Source of the DNA: Chrysomallon squamiferum
Taxonomy: Eukaryota > Mollusca > Gastropoda > Neomphalida > Peltospiridae
DNA: 64,000 nucleotides
Direction: 5' to 3'
NCBI GenBank assembly: GCA_012295275.1
Contig: CM022673.1
Span: forward strand, 16,927,310-16,991,309
In this document: positions 1-13,640 of the stretch, in pieces
How positions within the stretch are numbered: position 1 is the first letter of the stretch
Layout of the letters: each line of letters opens with the position of its first letter
Position numbers and translations under genes: made by a program
Notes under the pieces: model-generated
The model's database searches: none
Told to the model about the DNA's origin: nothing
Seen by the model: the letters and a program-made list of their open reading frames with translations, nothing else

Positions 1-1505
1 CAAATAAGAAATGAATGTAGACAGATATACAGATGAAAGACAGATTTACAAAGAATGGAAGGATGGATAATAAAATGGATGTGTATATAAAAGGTCTGAT
101 GAGTGAATGGATGAACGAAATGAAAGATGGACAGACAATAATAAAATAATACAGGTTTTTCCTACCAAAAGAAGTATTATGAAAAAGAATGAAACATTCT
201 TTTAAAAAATCTAAAATTGTAATAAAAGAAATTAAAAATTAAAAAAAAAAGCACAAAATCCTCCACAACTAACTGCTGCTTATGAAAACGCATCTCCAGA
301 TTTGGAGTTCAAGATTTTAATAATACATTACTCTCTTAATACTATAATCACCAGATATTACTGATATGCTACAGGATTTAAATGATCAGGGCTATTTAAC
401 AATATATATGTGATATGCAACCTGCACTGGTTCATAAAACAGATAAACAACCACTAAAGATTACTTGCGTTTCAAACACCTGCAAATTAATATACATATA
501 TCACAGATAACAAAAGATAATTCAGATATCATTAATCTGCAAATTAATTTTTAGCTTCAAATTAATCTTTCTACAGATATTGTCATCCTGTGATAATTGA
601 TGTTAAGCTTATTAAAATAATAATAACAACAGCTATGATATTCATCAGTATTATACACATATAACATACTAGCTGCATACGTGCAGCAGTAATAATTAAA
701 AGAAAAGTTTTACTGTGTAATACTTACCATAGCAACCAGTCAATACAGCTGTATTAGTCTACCAAGTATACAATTAAAAAAACAACTAATATTTCCATAT
801 AATCCCAGAAAGAAACAATACAATGACAACAACATAAAAAAACATATAAAAAAAAAGAAGTGTAGTAATCAAAATATTTCACCAGCGAATCCAAAGCAGC
901 GACAAATAGAGTAAAAAAAAAAATCACTGATGAATCTGTGGCAGAGCAGTATCCTGTCTCGCAGTGATGAGCCGGTTTGAGAAATTTTCAACTAAAATAT
1001 TTATCCACAATGTTTCATGTGTTGCACGCTGTGTGCTCTAGTGGCAATATGAAAATATGACTCACTCACTCACTCACTCACATAGGCGGGATACTTGCTG
1101 TATCATATAGTGTATAGCGTGCCAGCCAGCCTGCCTGCCTGCCCCATTGACTGCTCCAAATTCTTTCTTGATCTTTTTTGATTAGTCCACGCACAGTGGA
1201 TGATAAATGAACCATCTTTTCAAGTGATATGGTAATGTGAAATAACTGGGAAGAGCTTTTGTCTTTTTTAAATTGATGATGTGCAGAAACAATAATATTT
1301 GTTGTGTGCATACAAGCAGTTTCATGATATGTGCAATATAAAATGTATTATACATGCTTGCACACATACGCAGAGACACATTTTCTCTGTATGAATAAGT
1401 TATCATATCAAGTGTAAATGTATGTATGTGTGTATATATGTTAATATTGGTATCTGTTTGTGCATCTGTTTATATTAAAATACATTATTTAGATAAATGT
1501 ATTTA

Positions 1506-1543
<38 letters not shown>

Positions 1544-1596
1544 AAGATATATATGTATGCAGTGTTGTGAATAATAATGATGATGATGATGATGAA

Positions 1597-1641
<45 letters not shown>

Positions 1642-4420
1642 TGAAAATAATAATACTAAAAAGAATCACTGTAACAGTAATAACAATTATATTTTTTTTA
1701 CTACAACTACTATGACCACCAACACAACTACTACTACTCTACTACTACTATTACTAGTACTACTACTACTACTAAATAGCCACACTGTTCTAGCTGTATA
1801 AAGCTGGACTGATGTTCAGGCTGGCTGGCTGTATGGAGATATCGGATCTGACAACTGTTACAAGAAGTAACAGATGCTGATAAGAACTTAAAGAGCTAAA
1901 CCCACTTAGAGTCGGAACAGTAAATCAAGTGGAAGAATAAAACTCACATAACACACTGCTGATGTGTTTGCATTATGTTATTTGTTATCTTTCTTTCACT
2001 GTTTCAAAAAAAATATATTTGTTTATTTATTTATATTCTGCACTGCTTTTGATTTTATTTTTAAAAAAAATTTAATATTTTTATTTTTATTTATTTATCT
2101 ATTTAGATATTTAATTTTTTTTTATATTATTTTTTTTTTTTTTTTCTAAAATAATTATTTAGTTTTTTGTCTCTTATATGCTGGATGTTCATCATCATAA
2201 AAACAACAACAACAATAATAATTATTATTATTATCTTTTACATCTATTTTTACTATTGTTAGTGAAAAGAATAATTAAAAGTGACATGAATTATTAAGAA
2301 AGAAAGAAAGAAATGTAAGTAGATAGAGAGAGAAAAAAATGAGAGTGAGAGAAGAAAACAGAAATAGGAATGTAAAATCTATAACAAACTGCAAAGCTAA
2401 CAGTAGGAAGCAATAATTAGATTACCTAAAACAAAAATATATAGCTGTACACAGTATGTTAAAACAATAACACACTGTAAGATGTGTATACTAAGTGATA
2501 GAAAACTGGCTGACTAATAAGCAGTATCACATTACACAGAAGAAATAACTGTAGATAATAATCTCTATTACATTTTTAATATGTATGATAAGCAGAAAAA
2601 ACAATACCACAAAGTATATTATTATTATGAAGTACACTAACCTAAAACAATGTAACATAGTACATGGGTACTTCTAACCTGTAGCTTCTATGCAGTACAT
2701 TAACTTTTGACAGAAAACAGTGTAATAATAATGACTACATCTGTATGTAAGGCATCAAGTACACAACATATAGAGTACACTAATATATAGCAGTGCATTA
2801 TTAATAACTGTAACAGCTAGTAATATATGTAGTACGCTAACCCTAACAGTGTAATAATATAACAGTAATAATATGACGTAAATGAATGGATAACAATGTA
2901 TTACAAATACAACAATGTAATAAACCTGTAACAGTCCATTGTGCATGTAGTCCTAAGATTTTCTGCTGCTATACAAAAGTATGTATGTATGTGTGTGTGT
3001 GTGTGTCTGTGTGTAAAAATGGTAATAATGCAGTATATTTGTTTATATGGTCATGATGCTTGCTGGTATCTGCTGCCTGTTTTTGAATAATGGGTGCAGA
3101 CAAGGCCAATACAACAAATAGCAATTAGATCAGTGGCCTGAAGGAACAATCTATCTTTAATAGGAGGCTGGAAACCTCAGGCTCATGTGTCAAAACAAAC
3201 CCACTGATAGACCAAACATTAAATTTTCTTCACTAGGTAAAGAAGCATATTGAAATATTAACATGTAATACCTCCAAACGTTATGCTGAATTTACTATTT
3301 GGGAGAAAATCATTGTATACTTAAAGAATATGTGACAAATATGATTTCAGTATTTGTACAGAAGTCTATAATATATCTGTTATATTTTTATTTAATATAA
3401 CTCTCCTTAATTTTACTTTCAGTTAGTATTTATTATAGCTATTAAAATTTAAGATTATTAAATTTTATTTTTATTTATTCAACTTGCAGCCTGTACTGTT
3501 TAAGTAACAATCCAGGAGTATGAAACACAAGTGAAATACAAATCACTGGCTTTTAAATTAAATTTGTATCATTAAAGTGTAATTTTTCACGTTTCTCATT
3601 TTGTGGGTTTGTTTGTGTGTGAAAATAAAAAATAATCTGATCATAATTACACTTTTCTTTCTTTTGTGTTTCTATTTATTTGATTTCTTTATTTTCATTT
3701 ATTCTTTATTTGTTTCTTTTTTTTTTTTATTTTTTTTTTTTTTTTATTATTATTATTTTTTTTTGTTAATAACTTTAGATACATGGAAGATGTTTATCAT
3801 TTTTTGTTTTGTTTTTTTTTTAAAATTATGTGTGCATTCTCTATTACAAATAAAACAGAACTCTATATTTTAACACCTGAGGCTGTATTAAAAGAATGAA
3901 ACAATGTCTGCCATTTAATGTCATTTTTATTTATTTATTCCTTTTTTCCTCTTTTCTTATTTTTTAAATTAAATATTATTTATTACAAATCTTTTTATAC
4001 TGTCTTAGTGTATTACCATATTATTCTGTTTCAAATAAATGTCAACAAATATAAATTACACACATACATAAAAACACACAAAATGAAATGACATGGATAT
4101 AAATACACATTATTTTTTTTTTTTTTTTTTATATTTTAAATAAAAAATATATCATTATTATTATTAAATGCATTTTTAATATGATACTGAAACAAAACAT
4201 TATAAATGACATTAATTTGAAAGAGTTGTGTTTTTGTGTTGTTATTTTGTTTTGTTTTTTCTTATTTTTTTTTTATATAAACCCCACATATTTGTATTTG
4301 GGAATGTGCATAGAAAGTTCAAGTAGATACATTTTCTTCTTCGGTTCTGATTATCAAAAGAATAATTTAATACACAAATAAACTTGATAGAATTATTTCA
4401 TTTGCAAAGCCTTTTTAGAC
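1..4420. other. Non-coding AT-rich stretch with microsatellites
   Basis: I see no supportable gene here. The stretch holds a (CTCA)n run near 1060-1083 followed by short GCCT repeats, a (GT)n(AT)n tract at 1506-1543, a (GAT)n(AAT)n tract at 1576-1641, degenerate ACT triplets at about 1690-1773, T-rich runs at 2130-2156, 3716-3766 and 4109-4130, and a short (TG)n at about 2990-3010. Open frames here translate to poly-I, poly-Y, poly-N or poly-F and are products of the repeats. It reads as intronic or intergenic sequence. Confidence 0.75.
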
Positions 4421-4745
4421 ATCTGTGAGCTACCAGGAATAGAACACCAGTGTGATATCTGTGGGTGGTATACGTCAACTGGTCTAACATTTAAATTACA
4501 TTTAAAAATATCAGTTACTAGCTCTCACAGGATATGAACCAGCAGCCATCACTGCATTAAATGTTCCCATCTTCCATGCAGACCACACAGGCACCCACCA
4601 ACTCAGTCTGTGTAGACTCATTTTGGCAAGCAGTACAGTAACTGCTGTATCACACTGTTCAAATGAATACATCATGTCTGTTACTAATTTTTGTGATGCT
4701 AACTGCCACTGCCCACTAAGTGCTGCCAGACACAGGAGGTTCACA
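4420..4745 (-). repeat. Possible tRNA-derived SINE remnant
   Basis: This block is less AT-rich than its surroundings. Read on the minus strand it contains GGTTCATATCC (4530-4540), close to the Pol III B-box consensus GGTTCRANNCC. An A-box-like TGGTCTGCATGG lies about 35-45 bases upstream in the minus direction. The minus strand is also open for 77 codons, with no family I recognise. A SINE remnant is the simplest reading, but I see no clear tail or target-site duplication and the A box is imperfect. A decayed coding piece is the alternative. Confidence 0.3.
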
Positions 4746-7700
4746 CAGTGTACCCACCATTTGTTCTTCCATTCTCAGTTAACTAACAAGGTCACACAAA
4801 ACAATGGCTCCGGGAAAAGAAACTCTGCTGACACAAATCAGCAGATTTGTACCAATTTCAGTCAGCAGAAATGTAAGAATACAAAAGTATACACATACAT
4901 GTATATATATACATACACATGTAACAACACACACACACACACACACATGTAACAGCACACACTCCAAATATATCCAGACCCACATCCACAAACATTATTT
5001 GTATACATCCAGATTTATGTACACAAACACATGTAACAATTTTACTCCAGTTTCAATTAAGAGTAGTTGAACTGTGAGACCTTTGATGTGGGAATTCAGT
5101 GTTCTACAAATTGAATTAAGAGAAATACAGTGTGAATGTAAAATAAATATTAACATGCCAGCTGAAATCTTGTGAAAGTTGAGTGGAAAATTCTGACATA
5201 ACTACAGCACGTGAATGACCCATGAAAGCTTGCGACTTAAAATACATAAATTAATGGATTATCAAGGGAAATTATTCCTAATATGGAAACTGGTGAACAA
5301 TCTCAGTAGTCCAGTATTTTATCTGGGTACTTGATTTAACTGTTTCCTACATCAGTTAGCACAGCAGTAGTTGGCATTTTGTTCATGGATATTCTGACCA
5401 CTGACATTTTGTCCTACGATGATTTTAATTTTGTCCGCACAGTTTTAGGGTACAGAGTAATCTATTTATATAATGAAGTAATGTTCCTGACTGTCTGTTC
5501 TGACAGTAATTGGATGTAAAGTTTTATAAAGATGTAAGTCAGGAGTCTTAGCTAATAAAAGATATTCTTATGCGAGTTTTTAGTCCATTATTAGACTAAT
5601 TGCTATATACCACCCACTTGTAGCTCACAGCATACTAACAAAACACATACAAATTCTATTTTCATGGCTTTTATCATGGAAAGGAATTTTTTTTTTTTTG
5701 TGAATTTTGCTAATATCAATGTTAAATTTAAAATAAACATTTATTGTGTCCATTAAATTCATTTTTTTATATTTTAAATAGAAGGAGAAAAAAAGAAAAC
5801 AGGTTATTGTGATCTGCTTATTAACTTTTTAATTGAGTTATCAGCTTTTGAAAGTTTAACATTTAATTAGTTTTGATAGTTACTCCAGAGATAAATTATT
5901 ATATTTTTTTGATCAAAATCAAAAATATTTTATTTGCACTATCTTACAGACAGGACAGTACATACAACACTCTTTGATAAAAAAAAGATTACTTAGTACA
6001 AGTCAGATACAGCTTAATAACTTTTTTCCCTTTTATACCATACTTATTTCCAACTTTTAAATACAAACAGACAAAAATGAGCAGTTGGAAAAATGAATTA
6101 ATTTTATTTATTACAATCTTTATCAGGCCATTTAATAATGTAGCAGGGTTAAAAGTAATCACAGTGAACTGTCAACTTATATACATTTCTTTTCTCATTC
6201 GTTAGTCTGGCAAGTTGATACCATCAGTATATGTTAATATATCATATACATTATACATCACACTGGTACACGAGTAAATCTGATAACACACCAATTTACA
6301 TTTATCATATGTAGTTATCACAGTGTGATCCATCCAGTGTGAACTATTACTTTTAAATTCACATTTTATGCTGTAACAAAGATAACACATGACACACACA
6401 CCTGCTAAGTTAATAGTCTATGATCACACCATATTGGAGGCCATTTTTCAGCTACTCATTTTTTCTGTTTACCAATTCCAATTACTCCCAAAAACCAGAG
6501 TATCACAAGCCATTGATTGAACTCTGTGTATAAAAGTGTATGTAATAATAATACTACTAATAACAACAACAACAATAATAATAATAATTATAATTTTTAA
6601 TGCTATTACTTTTTTATTATTTTTTTTTTTTTTGTATTGTTGTTGTTGTTGTTGTTGTTGTTGTTATTATTATTATTATTATTATGATTATTATGATATA
6701 AATAAGAAACAGGTTTTATCTGAAGATTTAAAAGTCAGAATGAACAAATATTCCACATGTCTGGCTGATCAACATTCTTATGTTAATAATAATAAAAAAT
6801 TAAAAAGTAGAGAAGGATAAAAAGGAAACAATGGTAGCTCACTGTTTGGTGACTGTGGGTTTCTTTTCTCATTACCTGTAACCACATGTCACGTAACCAC
6901 AAATAAAACATGTCAGTTAATAAAATATTCCTTCCTTCTTTCAGTGTAAACCATTCACACGTTTTAAAATTTATTTATTATGTAATGTTAATAGAAGTAT
7001 ACTGCATTAAAGATTTTTAGTTGTTGTTGTTTTTTTTTTTTAAACAAATACTGGTAGTCAAAATAAATAAAATTTAAAGAAAGAACATTACACTATAGAA
7101 TAGGTTTGTCAGAAAATAAAATTTTTAAATTCAACATTTTTTAAAATTATTATTATGATTATTATTTTTTAAGATTTAGACATTATCAAAGCATACAAAT
7201 TAAACAGTGAGTTAAGCAGTACTGTCAGACTTCACTGAGATGGAGCATGTTGTCTACTTCAAGTTATTTCTATTTCATCAAATGTGGCAGCTTTCCAAAA
7301 CAGTGGCATGTGTTATCCCGCCAGTGACAGCACTCAGATAAAGTTCTGAGTACAAAACTCAGAACTAAAGACATTGTCACATCAGACAACTTGAAGTATC
7401 ATTCTTCTTGGGACAAATAATAATGTCCATTATTTTTAACATAATAATATCAAATTTGAGGTACACTTAATATGGGCTTCTCATGGAAGCACACTTTTTG
7501 TCATTAGTAATATACTGTTAAATAAAAAAGCATTCGTGAAAAAATGGGCAATTTTGAGAGATTATTAGCACTCTGGATTTATAATTAATACTGAAATAGC
7601 AAACTAGAGGAATCACCATTAAACTGAACAATTTGCTAATTACATCTTCATATGGAAAAATATATAATTAACATGCACAATCTTTTATTCTATGATGAGT

Positions 7701-7750
7701 TTGAATCAGGAAAAGGTTGATGAGGCTTAAACCTAAAATATAAATAACAA

Positions 7751-7791
7751 GTTAACCAATTTCATGCTTGTTTCAGCATGAAATTGTTAAC
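7751..7791. other. Hairpin, 12-bp perfect stem extended to about 17 bp
   Basis: CAATTTCATGCT and AGCATGAAATTG are exact reverse complements separated by six bases (TGTTTC). The pairing continues outward with GTTAAC on the left and GTTAAC on the right, with one extra C bulged on the left arm. The structure is about 41 bases. It could be a cruciform-forming palindrome, the core of a degraded miniature inverted-repeat element, or a structured RNA. It is shorter than a usual microRNA precursor. Confidence 0.6.
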
Positions 7792-10700
7792 ATGCTAAAA
7801 TTATCTTCTCTTTGTGAATTTTACCTTTTCATCAGCAACCTACTCCTAGCACAGATTGTTCATTGATATGTCTATCTATATTAATTAATTCAGGCTGCGT
7901 TTTAAAGGTAATTTCAACATTTTAAAAAGCTATTTATATAACTAGACACATATTTACTATCATCTTCACTGATGAACATTGTCAGAGGGGTGAACTGTTG
8001 TATGTCATTTTGAAAACAGCATTAAACCATAGAAATGATTCTAAAATCAAAGAGTATAATTTCAACGTGCTGTGAGGTTATTGTTGTTGTTGTTGTTGTT
8101 GTTGTTGTTATTGTTATTTTATTAGTGTTATAATACTGCCTTGTTAAGATGTTAATGTTGTACATTATAATATATGGTAATGGAAAATGTTTAAAATTAT
8201 TCTTGGGCCTAGACACCAGTTTTCCAGCCATCTCAGCAGATATACTTTATCTGTGAGAAGCAGCGTGGATGCTGAAGTGTGCCCAGTGTCAGATTTTTAT
8301 CACTAACACTTTATAAGCCTTCCTCATAAAAAATTCATCTCCAAATCTCAATGTCCAGTCTAATAACAAAGTCCATTATATCAGATACATTTCCCAGATG
8401 ACTAATACTTGAGTATGGCCAGTCTGTGGTCAGTGTGTAGGCATTTCAATTTGAGTATAAAAAATATAGAAAAAAAAAAAAAAAAATCAAAAATGCATTT
8501 GACAGTTAGTATTATTATATAAAAAATATTAAGTTTTTGTAAACAGTTATTTTTCTTTATAATTAGAAACTTTAGTACAAAGCAGTATGATGTAAAATAA
8601 TAATTATGTCATTATGTTAGCTAGATGTGTACCATCTCATATTATTAACATATGTATTGGTGGACAGTGTTTTCTTCTATTATTAATATGTACTTCAGTT
8701 TTATTATGTTAAATCCTAACTATATAATTCTGTCAGCAGAATGTGTAAAATCTAATATTGTTACTATATATTTATAAATAGTGTTTTTTCATAAACACAC
8801 TTTTTGTTAGGTAAAATAAGAAACATATAATTATGTATCTAGATATGCTATGTCTTATATTGTTTATTGTTTGAAGATAATATTTTGTTTCTGTATTAAT
8901 TGGCAGATAAGAACAATACAGTATTATGTAAAATAATAACTATGTGGTAGATGAATGTATAAGATCTAGGACTAACATAAATGCCTGTATTAGTAGACAG
9001 TTTTCTTCTCTGTTAATAGATATGTATGAATATGTCATTATATCATGTGCAATAACAATGGTATATGTTGGCAGGTCATATGATATTTAATGTTATCAAT
9101 ATGTAGATTTATCTGTAACCTGAGATTTTAATATGGTAATAAATATATATGAATACTTGTTTTATGTTAATAATAATTGTAATTTTATATGAGAAATATA
9201 AAATGTTGCTAACATACATTTGGATTTGTTTGTATATTTTTGGATATACTTATTTCAAAAGGAAAAATAAATTGTAATTGTTCTTTTAAGAATTTTGAGT
9301 CATTAAAATAATGTAATTTTATGATTGTTATAAATTATTAATGTATTACAAGTCAGTTTTTCTCGGTCTTTACTTTTTTGTTCATTTTTTCCTTTCATTA
9401 AATAAGAAATAAAACTGTGTGATCTACAGTTTATGTGTGAACTAATAATTATTCATTAAAAAATAAGTGTTACTTTAATTTAACATATTAATACATATTT
9501 CTAAATTTTAGTAACATATTACTTGCAGTCCATTAATCATTCAATAAAAAGTTTTATTTTGTTTAATATTCTATTACATATTTTAAATACAATATAGACA
9601 AATCTTGAAATATTTTTGTAAAACCCCCAAAAACCAACATTTTATGTAAAGACTGTATAAACAAAATACATGCTTCCAATATAGAATTGATGAGAGATAT
9701 AAACATAATCAAAAAAAAAAAAGAATTATATACCAGGCTCTGTTAAAAAAAAAAAAAAAAAAAAAGATTTAAAAAAAAGAGTTCTGCATGCACAGAATAA
9801 ACACATTACCCAAGCTCTGGTAACATTTTTTTTTTTTGATATATATTTTTTAATGGCTTGTACACATGGTAATGTTTATGTACGGTGTATAAACCGTTCT
9901 GTTAATTTCAACATAAAAACAGACACAGAGCCAAGCCACTGTGGAATGTTTTAAAGACAGCTGTTCCCTGGCCATCTGTAGAAGGAATCAGAGGGATGAA
10001 GTATGCTGATATTTAATAGAGAAAAACACTTTTGCAGTTTGCAGACGAGACCACTGTGACACAGGTACACCTGCATTCAGTACACCGAGGAAGATTAAGT
10101 ATAACAATTAAAGTTTTATTAATTTTACTGAAAGTGATAAATTCATTTTCTAAACTGACCTTTAATTTACATATTACTTAATAAATGTGACATACCTGTA
10201 TGTAGAAGACAGGTGCCAAACTTCCCTCAGAGAAAATCTAAAATATTTCTGGGTAATTACTTAGGTTATGATTAGAATTACTATTCATTTACTTTCAAAG
10301 AAAGAACTAATGGAAGCATCTTTATTGCAAGAAAAATATTCTATAATTAAAAGTAAGTCTATTTTGCATAATTAAAATAAGTAAGTCTTGGCTTTTATGT
10401 TTAAAAGTAAGTATTAGACTTCATATTTGAAACTAAGTCTTACATTTCATATAAATTTTGTCTTGAATTTCATGTTTCAAAAGTAACTTTATATTTCATG
10501 TTTAAAACTAAATGTTGGATTCAAAAAATGCGGGGAGTTGACTAAGAAACTTAAATATTTATGAGGAACAGCATGTTAACCTTTTTCATTGTTCCATTCA
10601 TTACACTTTGATCTTTCAGCCCATCTTATGTAATAATTTTTATAACTAAATGATCATGTGTAATAACAAGCATAACTAACATCAAACAACTTGAGCAATA

Positions 10701-11033
10701 AGTGTGTTAGCTAATATTACCTGGGCAGTAATTTCTGTGGCAGTATTATCTGACTTAAGTAATAGCTTTAAGTAGTTAAGTTAATCTAAGTTTATTGCTA
10801 GCATTAACATAATTTACCCATAATTGTAACTATGAGGAATTTAACTGCATAACTGAAATAAAACAGTTTTATGAGAAATATTCCTAGAAACATTTTAACA
10901 GGTGCATCTTCAAAATCAGACCTGTTTTCCAAAGTACAACAATTTCATGGTAAAACAGAGACTGAGACCAGAATTTCTGAAAATTTATTACCAGTTTTCT
11001 GAATGCTATTTCTTGCTTAAAGTTAAATACAAT

Positions 11034-11036
<3 letters not shown>

Positions 11037-11071
<35 letters not shown>
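11037..11071. repeat. Poly(T) tract of 35 bases
   Basis: An uninterrupted run of T on the plus strand. It could be the tail of a minus-strand retrocopy or simply a slipped homopolymer. No flanking target-site duplication was evident by eye. Confidence 0.9.
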
Positions 11072-11072
<1 letters not shown>

Positions 11073-11626
11073 TATTTTAAAATGATGAACTAAAATCATA
11101 AAAAAGGGAAAAGAACATTTAAATATTAGTCAGTTTTATTTAATCTGCAATAAATGTAAAAAACCAGGCTATGAAATAACTCAATTAAAGCAAAAAACAA
11201 AATAAAATAAAACTTTGGACATCAATTATTTATTTCTTTATCAAATAAGAAGAGGACAAAGCCAAGTAAGCTGTATGTTATTGAAATGTCTGATATTTGT
11301 TGTAGTACATTTCTGACACTTTTATCAGTGGCACCACCTCCTTATAATCTGTGAGTACAGCTAACAGAGATAATACTTAACTTGGACCATCAAACGTTGG
11401 TCCTTAAACAGCCAGTGATAACTTGTACAAATATATTGCCAGAGAGTTCATTAAAAAATTGATGATGATAATAATAATAATAATAATAAAAGTAATAATA
11501 ATAAAGTAAAATAAAGTAAAGCAAAATAAAACAAAACAAACAAACAAAAATAATAATAACTGCAGGAATAGTTGGGTATGTGAAATGATTTAAATATTAA
11601 GTCTGAATAGATATGTTGTTTTTACC

Positions 11627-11658
<32 letters not shown>

Positions 11659-12324
11659 TAATAATAATAAAAAAATGATCACAGAAACAGATAATATAAT
11701 TTCAGAACTCATCCATGTACTGTTTAGATGCATCTTGAAAATACATTCACTAACGAATGACATCAGTGATATAATTTGAATATATATATCCCAAGATGCA
11801 TGGTACATAAAAAAATAATAAATAAATTAAAAAATATATATTGGGGCGAAACTAGAAATTACCTTAATATATATAATATGCATTTTATTTCAATATATAT
11901 GTAGTGATCACTTGGGTGTGAAATATAATTTTAAAATATACCTTTGTCATGTCTGATATATCCTTGTATCTCATCTTGAGATGTATGGGATATCTTGAAT
12001 ATTTGATATTATATTTAATGATGGGCAACTGCCACAGTATGAGATAAACACAATACTGCATCACATTGTGACATATTTAAAATGTACATTCCTTAATAAT
12101 GTGAGATATTTTATGTGCATATTAAAATCAGTGGTGTGTGAAGTATTTTAAAACAGCAACCAAACATCTGTTGGTTGTGATATATACTTTGGTAACATGA
12201 CAGGATCTGTAGATTGTGTGACATTTTTCAAAATATTTGTGTCAGATATAAATTTCAAATGTATGCAAGTATTTGTAAAATGCCTTGTAATTATACTGAG
12301 ATTTCAATTAGAATAAATTTTATA

Positions 12325-12452
12325 TACAATACAATACAATACAATATATATAATATAATGTAAATAATATAATATAATATAATATAATATAATATAATAT
12401 AATATAATATAATATAATATAATATAATATAATATAATATAATATACTATAA
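12325..12452. repeat. Pentanucleotide array (AATAT)n
   Basis: After three or four (CAATA) units the sequence passes into a long regular array of five-base units, TAATA in one phase, covering roughly 12360-12445. The CAATA units look like an older edge from which the T-containing variant expanded. There is no coding potential. Confidence 0.9.
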
Positions 12453-12548
12453 TAATAATCTTTTTGAATCTCAAAATCTTTAAATGTTTTTGCAGCTTTG
12501 AATTAAAAACATTCTGACCTAAAATTATATTCTTTTTAAAATTTGAAC

Positions 12549-12552
<4 letters not shown>

Positions 12553-12586
<34 letters not shown>
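12553..12586. repeat. Poly(A) tract of 34 bases
   Basis: A pure A run that separates the AT-rich pentanucleotide region on its left from a more complex, regulatory-looking block on its right. Confidence 0.9.
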
Positions 12587-12592
<6 letters not shown>

Positions 12593-12605
12593 CAAAAGGT
12601 TATTG

Positions 12606-12820
12606 GCCTTGTTTAAAAAGCTTTTGACAAACAGATCCAATCAGACAGACAAATGTGACCAGGTGTGACATTTAACATTAAAGACAGGTAAACTTTGCTA
12701 CATCTCTAACATGCACAGACACAGCCACATCCTCAAACCGTCTGTCACCAGCTGAAATACCTGGAATTTCTACACCTGTGTAATACAGCAAACTGTAGGT
12801 GACTTTTACCGCCAGTAATA
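12606..12820. promoter_or_regulatory. Candidate regulatory block with T-box half-site
   Basis: About 200 bases of non-repetitive sequence of higher complexity than its flanks. It contains AGGTGTGA (12661-12668), the classic T-box half-site, close to CAGACAGAC (12642-12650), which carries tandem Smad-type CAGAC motifs, and GTAAAC further on. Motif matches of this length also occur by chance, so enhancer function is an inference from motif clustering and lack of repeats. Confidence 0.3.
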
Positions 12821-12821
12821 T

Positions 12822-13100
12822 CTACTGCAAGGAAAATATATTTTTCATAACTAGGTGTGTATCCAAAGGTGGAGTCTAAAAGTAGGTAATCTGTAGCTTC
12901 AGTATCATTTATTGTAAGCAAAATGTATTTTCAAACCCAGTTTAAATAGCTTCCTTTAATGAAAATGTATATTCAAACTCATTTTATAAATCTTCCTATA
13001 TCAAAAACATGAGTAGAATATTAAATTAGGGAACAGCAGACTGAATGTTAACTACTGCAAGGGAAGTGTATTTTTCAAGCCCAGGTGTTTAATCTACCTG
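12822..13100. repeat. Degenerate tandem repeat (CTACTGCAAGG units)
   Basis: Related blocks recur around 12822, 12911, 12954 and 13051. Each has a CTACTGCAAGG-like or TATTGTAAGC-like start, then a GTATTTTTCAA-like centre and an AGGTGTNT or CAGTTT-like end. The copies differ a lot and spacing is uneven, so this is an old duplicated segment rather than a young satellite. The exact period is uncertain. Confidence 0.45.
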
Positions 13101-13302
13101 CCATATACCTGGAAAAATCTTAACAGCACGAGTTTGTTTGATGGCAGATGAGTGAAAATTGCGGGCAATGTTTGTCAAGGAGATGTTGAAAAGTGTGAGT
13201 TCGTTTTCACAGCGTCTTGTCTTATGTTAGTGAGACATGACTGGTTTACTGATAAACCTCAACTTTCAAAAATTTAAACCAGACTGAACCAGTCTAAGCA
13301 GG

Positions 13303-13515
13303 GCTGTAGTTAAGGCTTTGATGTCATGCTGAATTGTTACCAGTACATGGTACTGTAGTTAAGACTTTGATGTCATGCTGAATTGTTACCAGTACATGGT
13401 ACTGTGGTTAAGACTTTGATGTCATGCTGAATTGTTACCAGTACATGGTACTGTGGTTAAGGCTTTGATGCTAAACTGAATTTCAACCTGTATTTGTAGC
13501 ACTGTGATTAAGGTA
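13303..13515 (+). repeat. 49-bp tandem repeat, about four copies
   Basis: Three nearly identical 49-bp units and one diverged unit. Each unit contains TTAAGRCTTTGATGTCATGC and CCAGTACATGGTACTG. The start of the unit (CTGTGGTTAAGGCTTTGATG) resembles the D-arm/A-box region of tRNA-derived SINEs, and a B-box-like GGTTCAAACCC lies about 85 bases after the array. This suggests the array may have grown from the 5' part of a SINE. Copies differ by single substitutions, so the expansion is fairly recent. Confidence 0.85.
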
Positions 13516-13539
13516 TGAAACGTAAAATGGTAGTATCTT

Positions 13540-13640
13540 GGATCACATTTTGGTATTGGCTTGTTATTGAGAGACAATTTTGTAAATAATAAGGATTCTG
13601 GTTCAAACCCTTTTGGTAAAGGTTGAAAAAATCTATCCTA
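13540..13640 (+). repeat. Probable tRNA-derived SINE fragment
   Basis: GGTTCAAACCC at 13600-13610 matches the Pol III B-box consensus closely. TGGTATTGGCTTG, about 45 bases upstream, could serve as a degenerate A box. Together with the TTAAGGC-type A-box-like units of the preceding 49-bp array this supports a SINE origin. I could not match it to a named family. Confidence 0.4.

Larger units (their letters stand above)
4761..12300. other. Non-coding stretch with microsatellites and hairpin
   Basis: No gene can be supported. Contents: (CA)n at 4928-4947; a compound (AAT)/(TTG)/(TTA) tract at about 6541-6685; (TTG)n at about 8079-8110; A runs at about 8470-8486 and 9746-9765; T35 at 11037-11071; AAT/AAAT-rich sequence at 11467-11560; A15 followed by (AT)n and AAT at 11626-11671. 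A short hairpin at 7751-7791 is listed separately. A more complex patch at 9900-10090 has a short plus-strand frame with several cysteines, too weak to call. Confidence 0.7.

Noticed and set aside
1060-1150. CTCA and GCCT short repeats considered as a CRISPR-like or telomere-like array
   Set aside because: Units are only four bases, with no spacers; simple microsatellites.
9900-10090. Cysteine-containing short frame after an AG
   Set aside because: Only 28 residues, weak acceptor, stop soon after; insufficient evidence.
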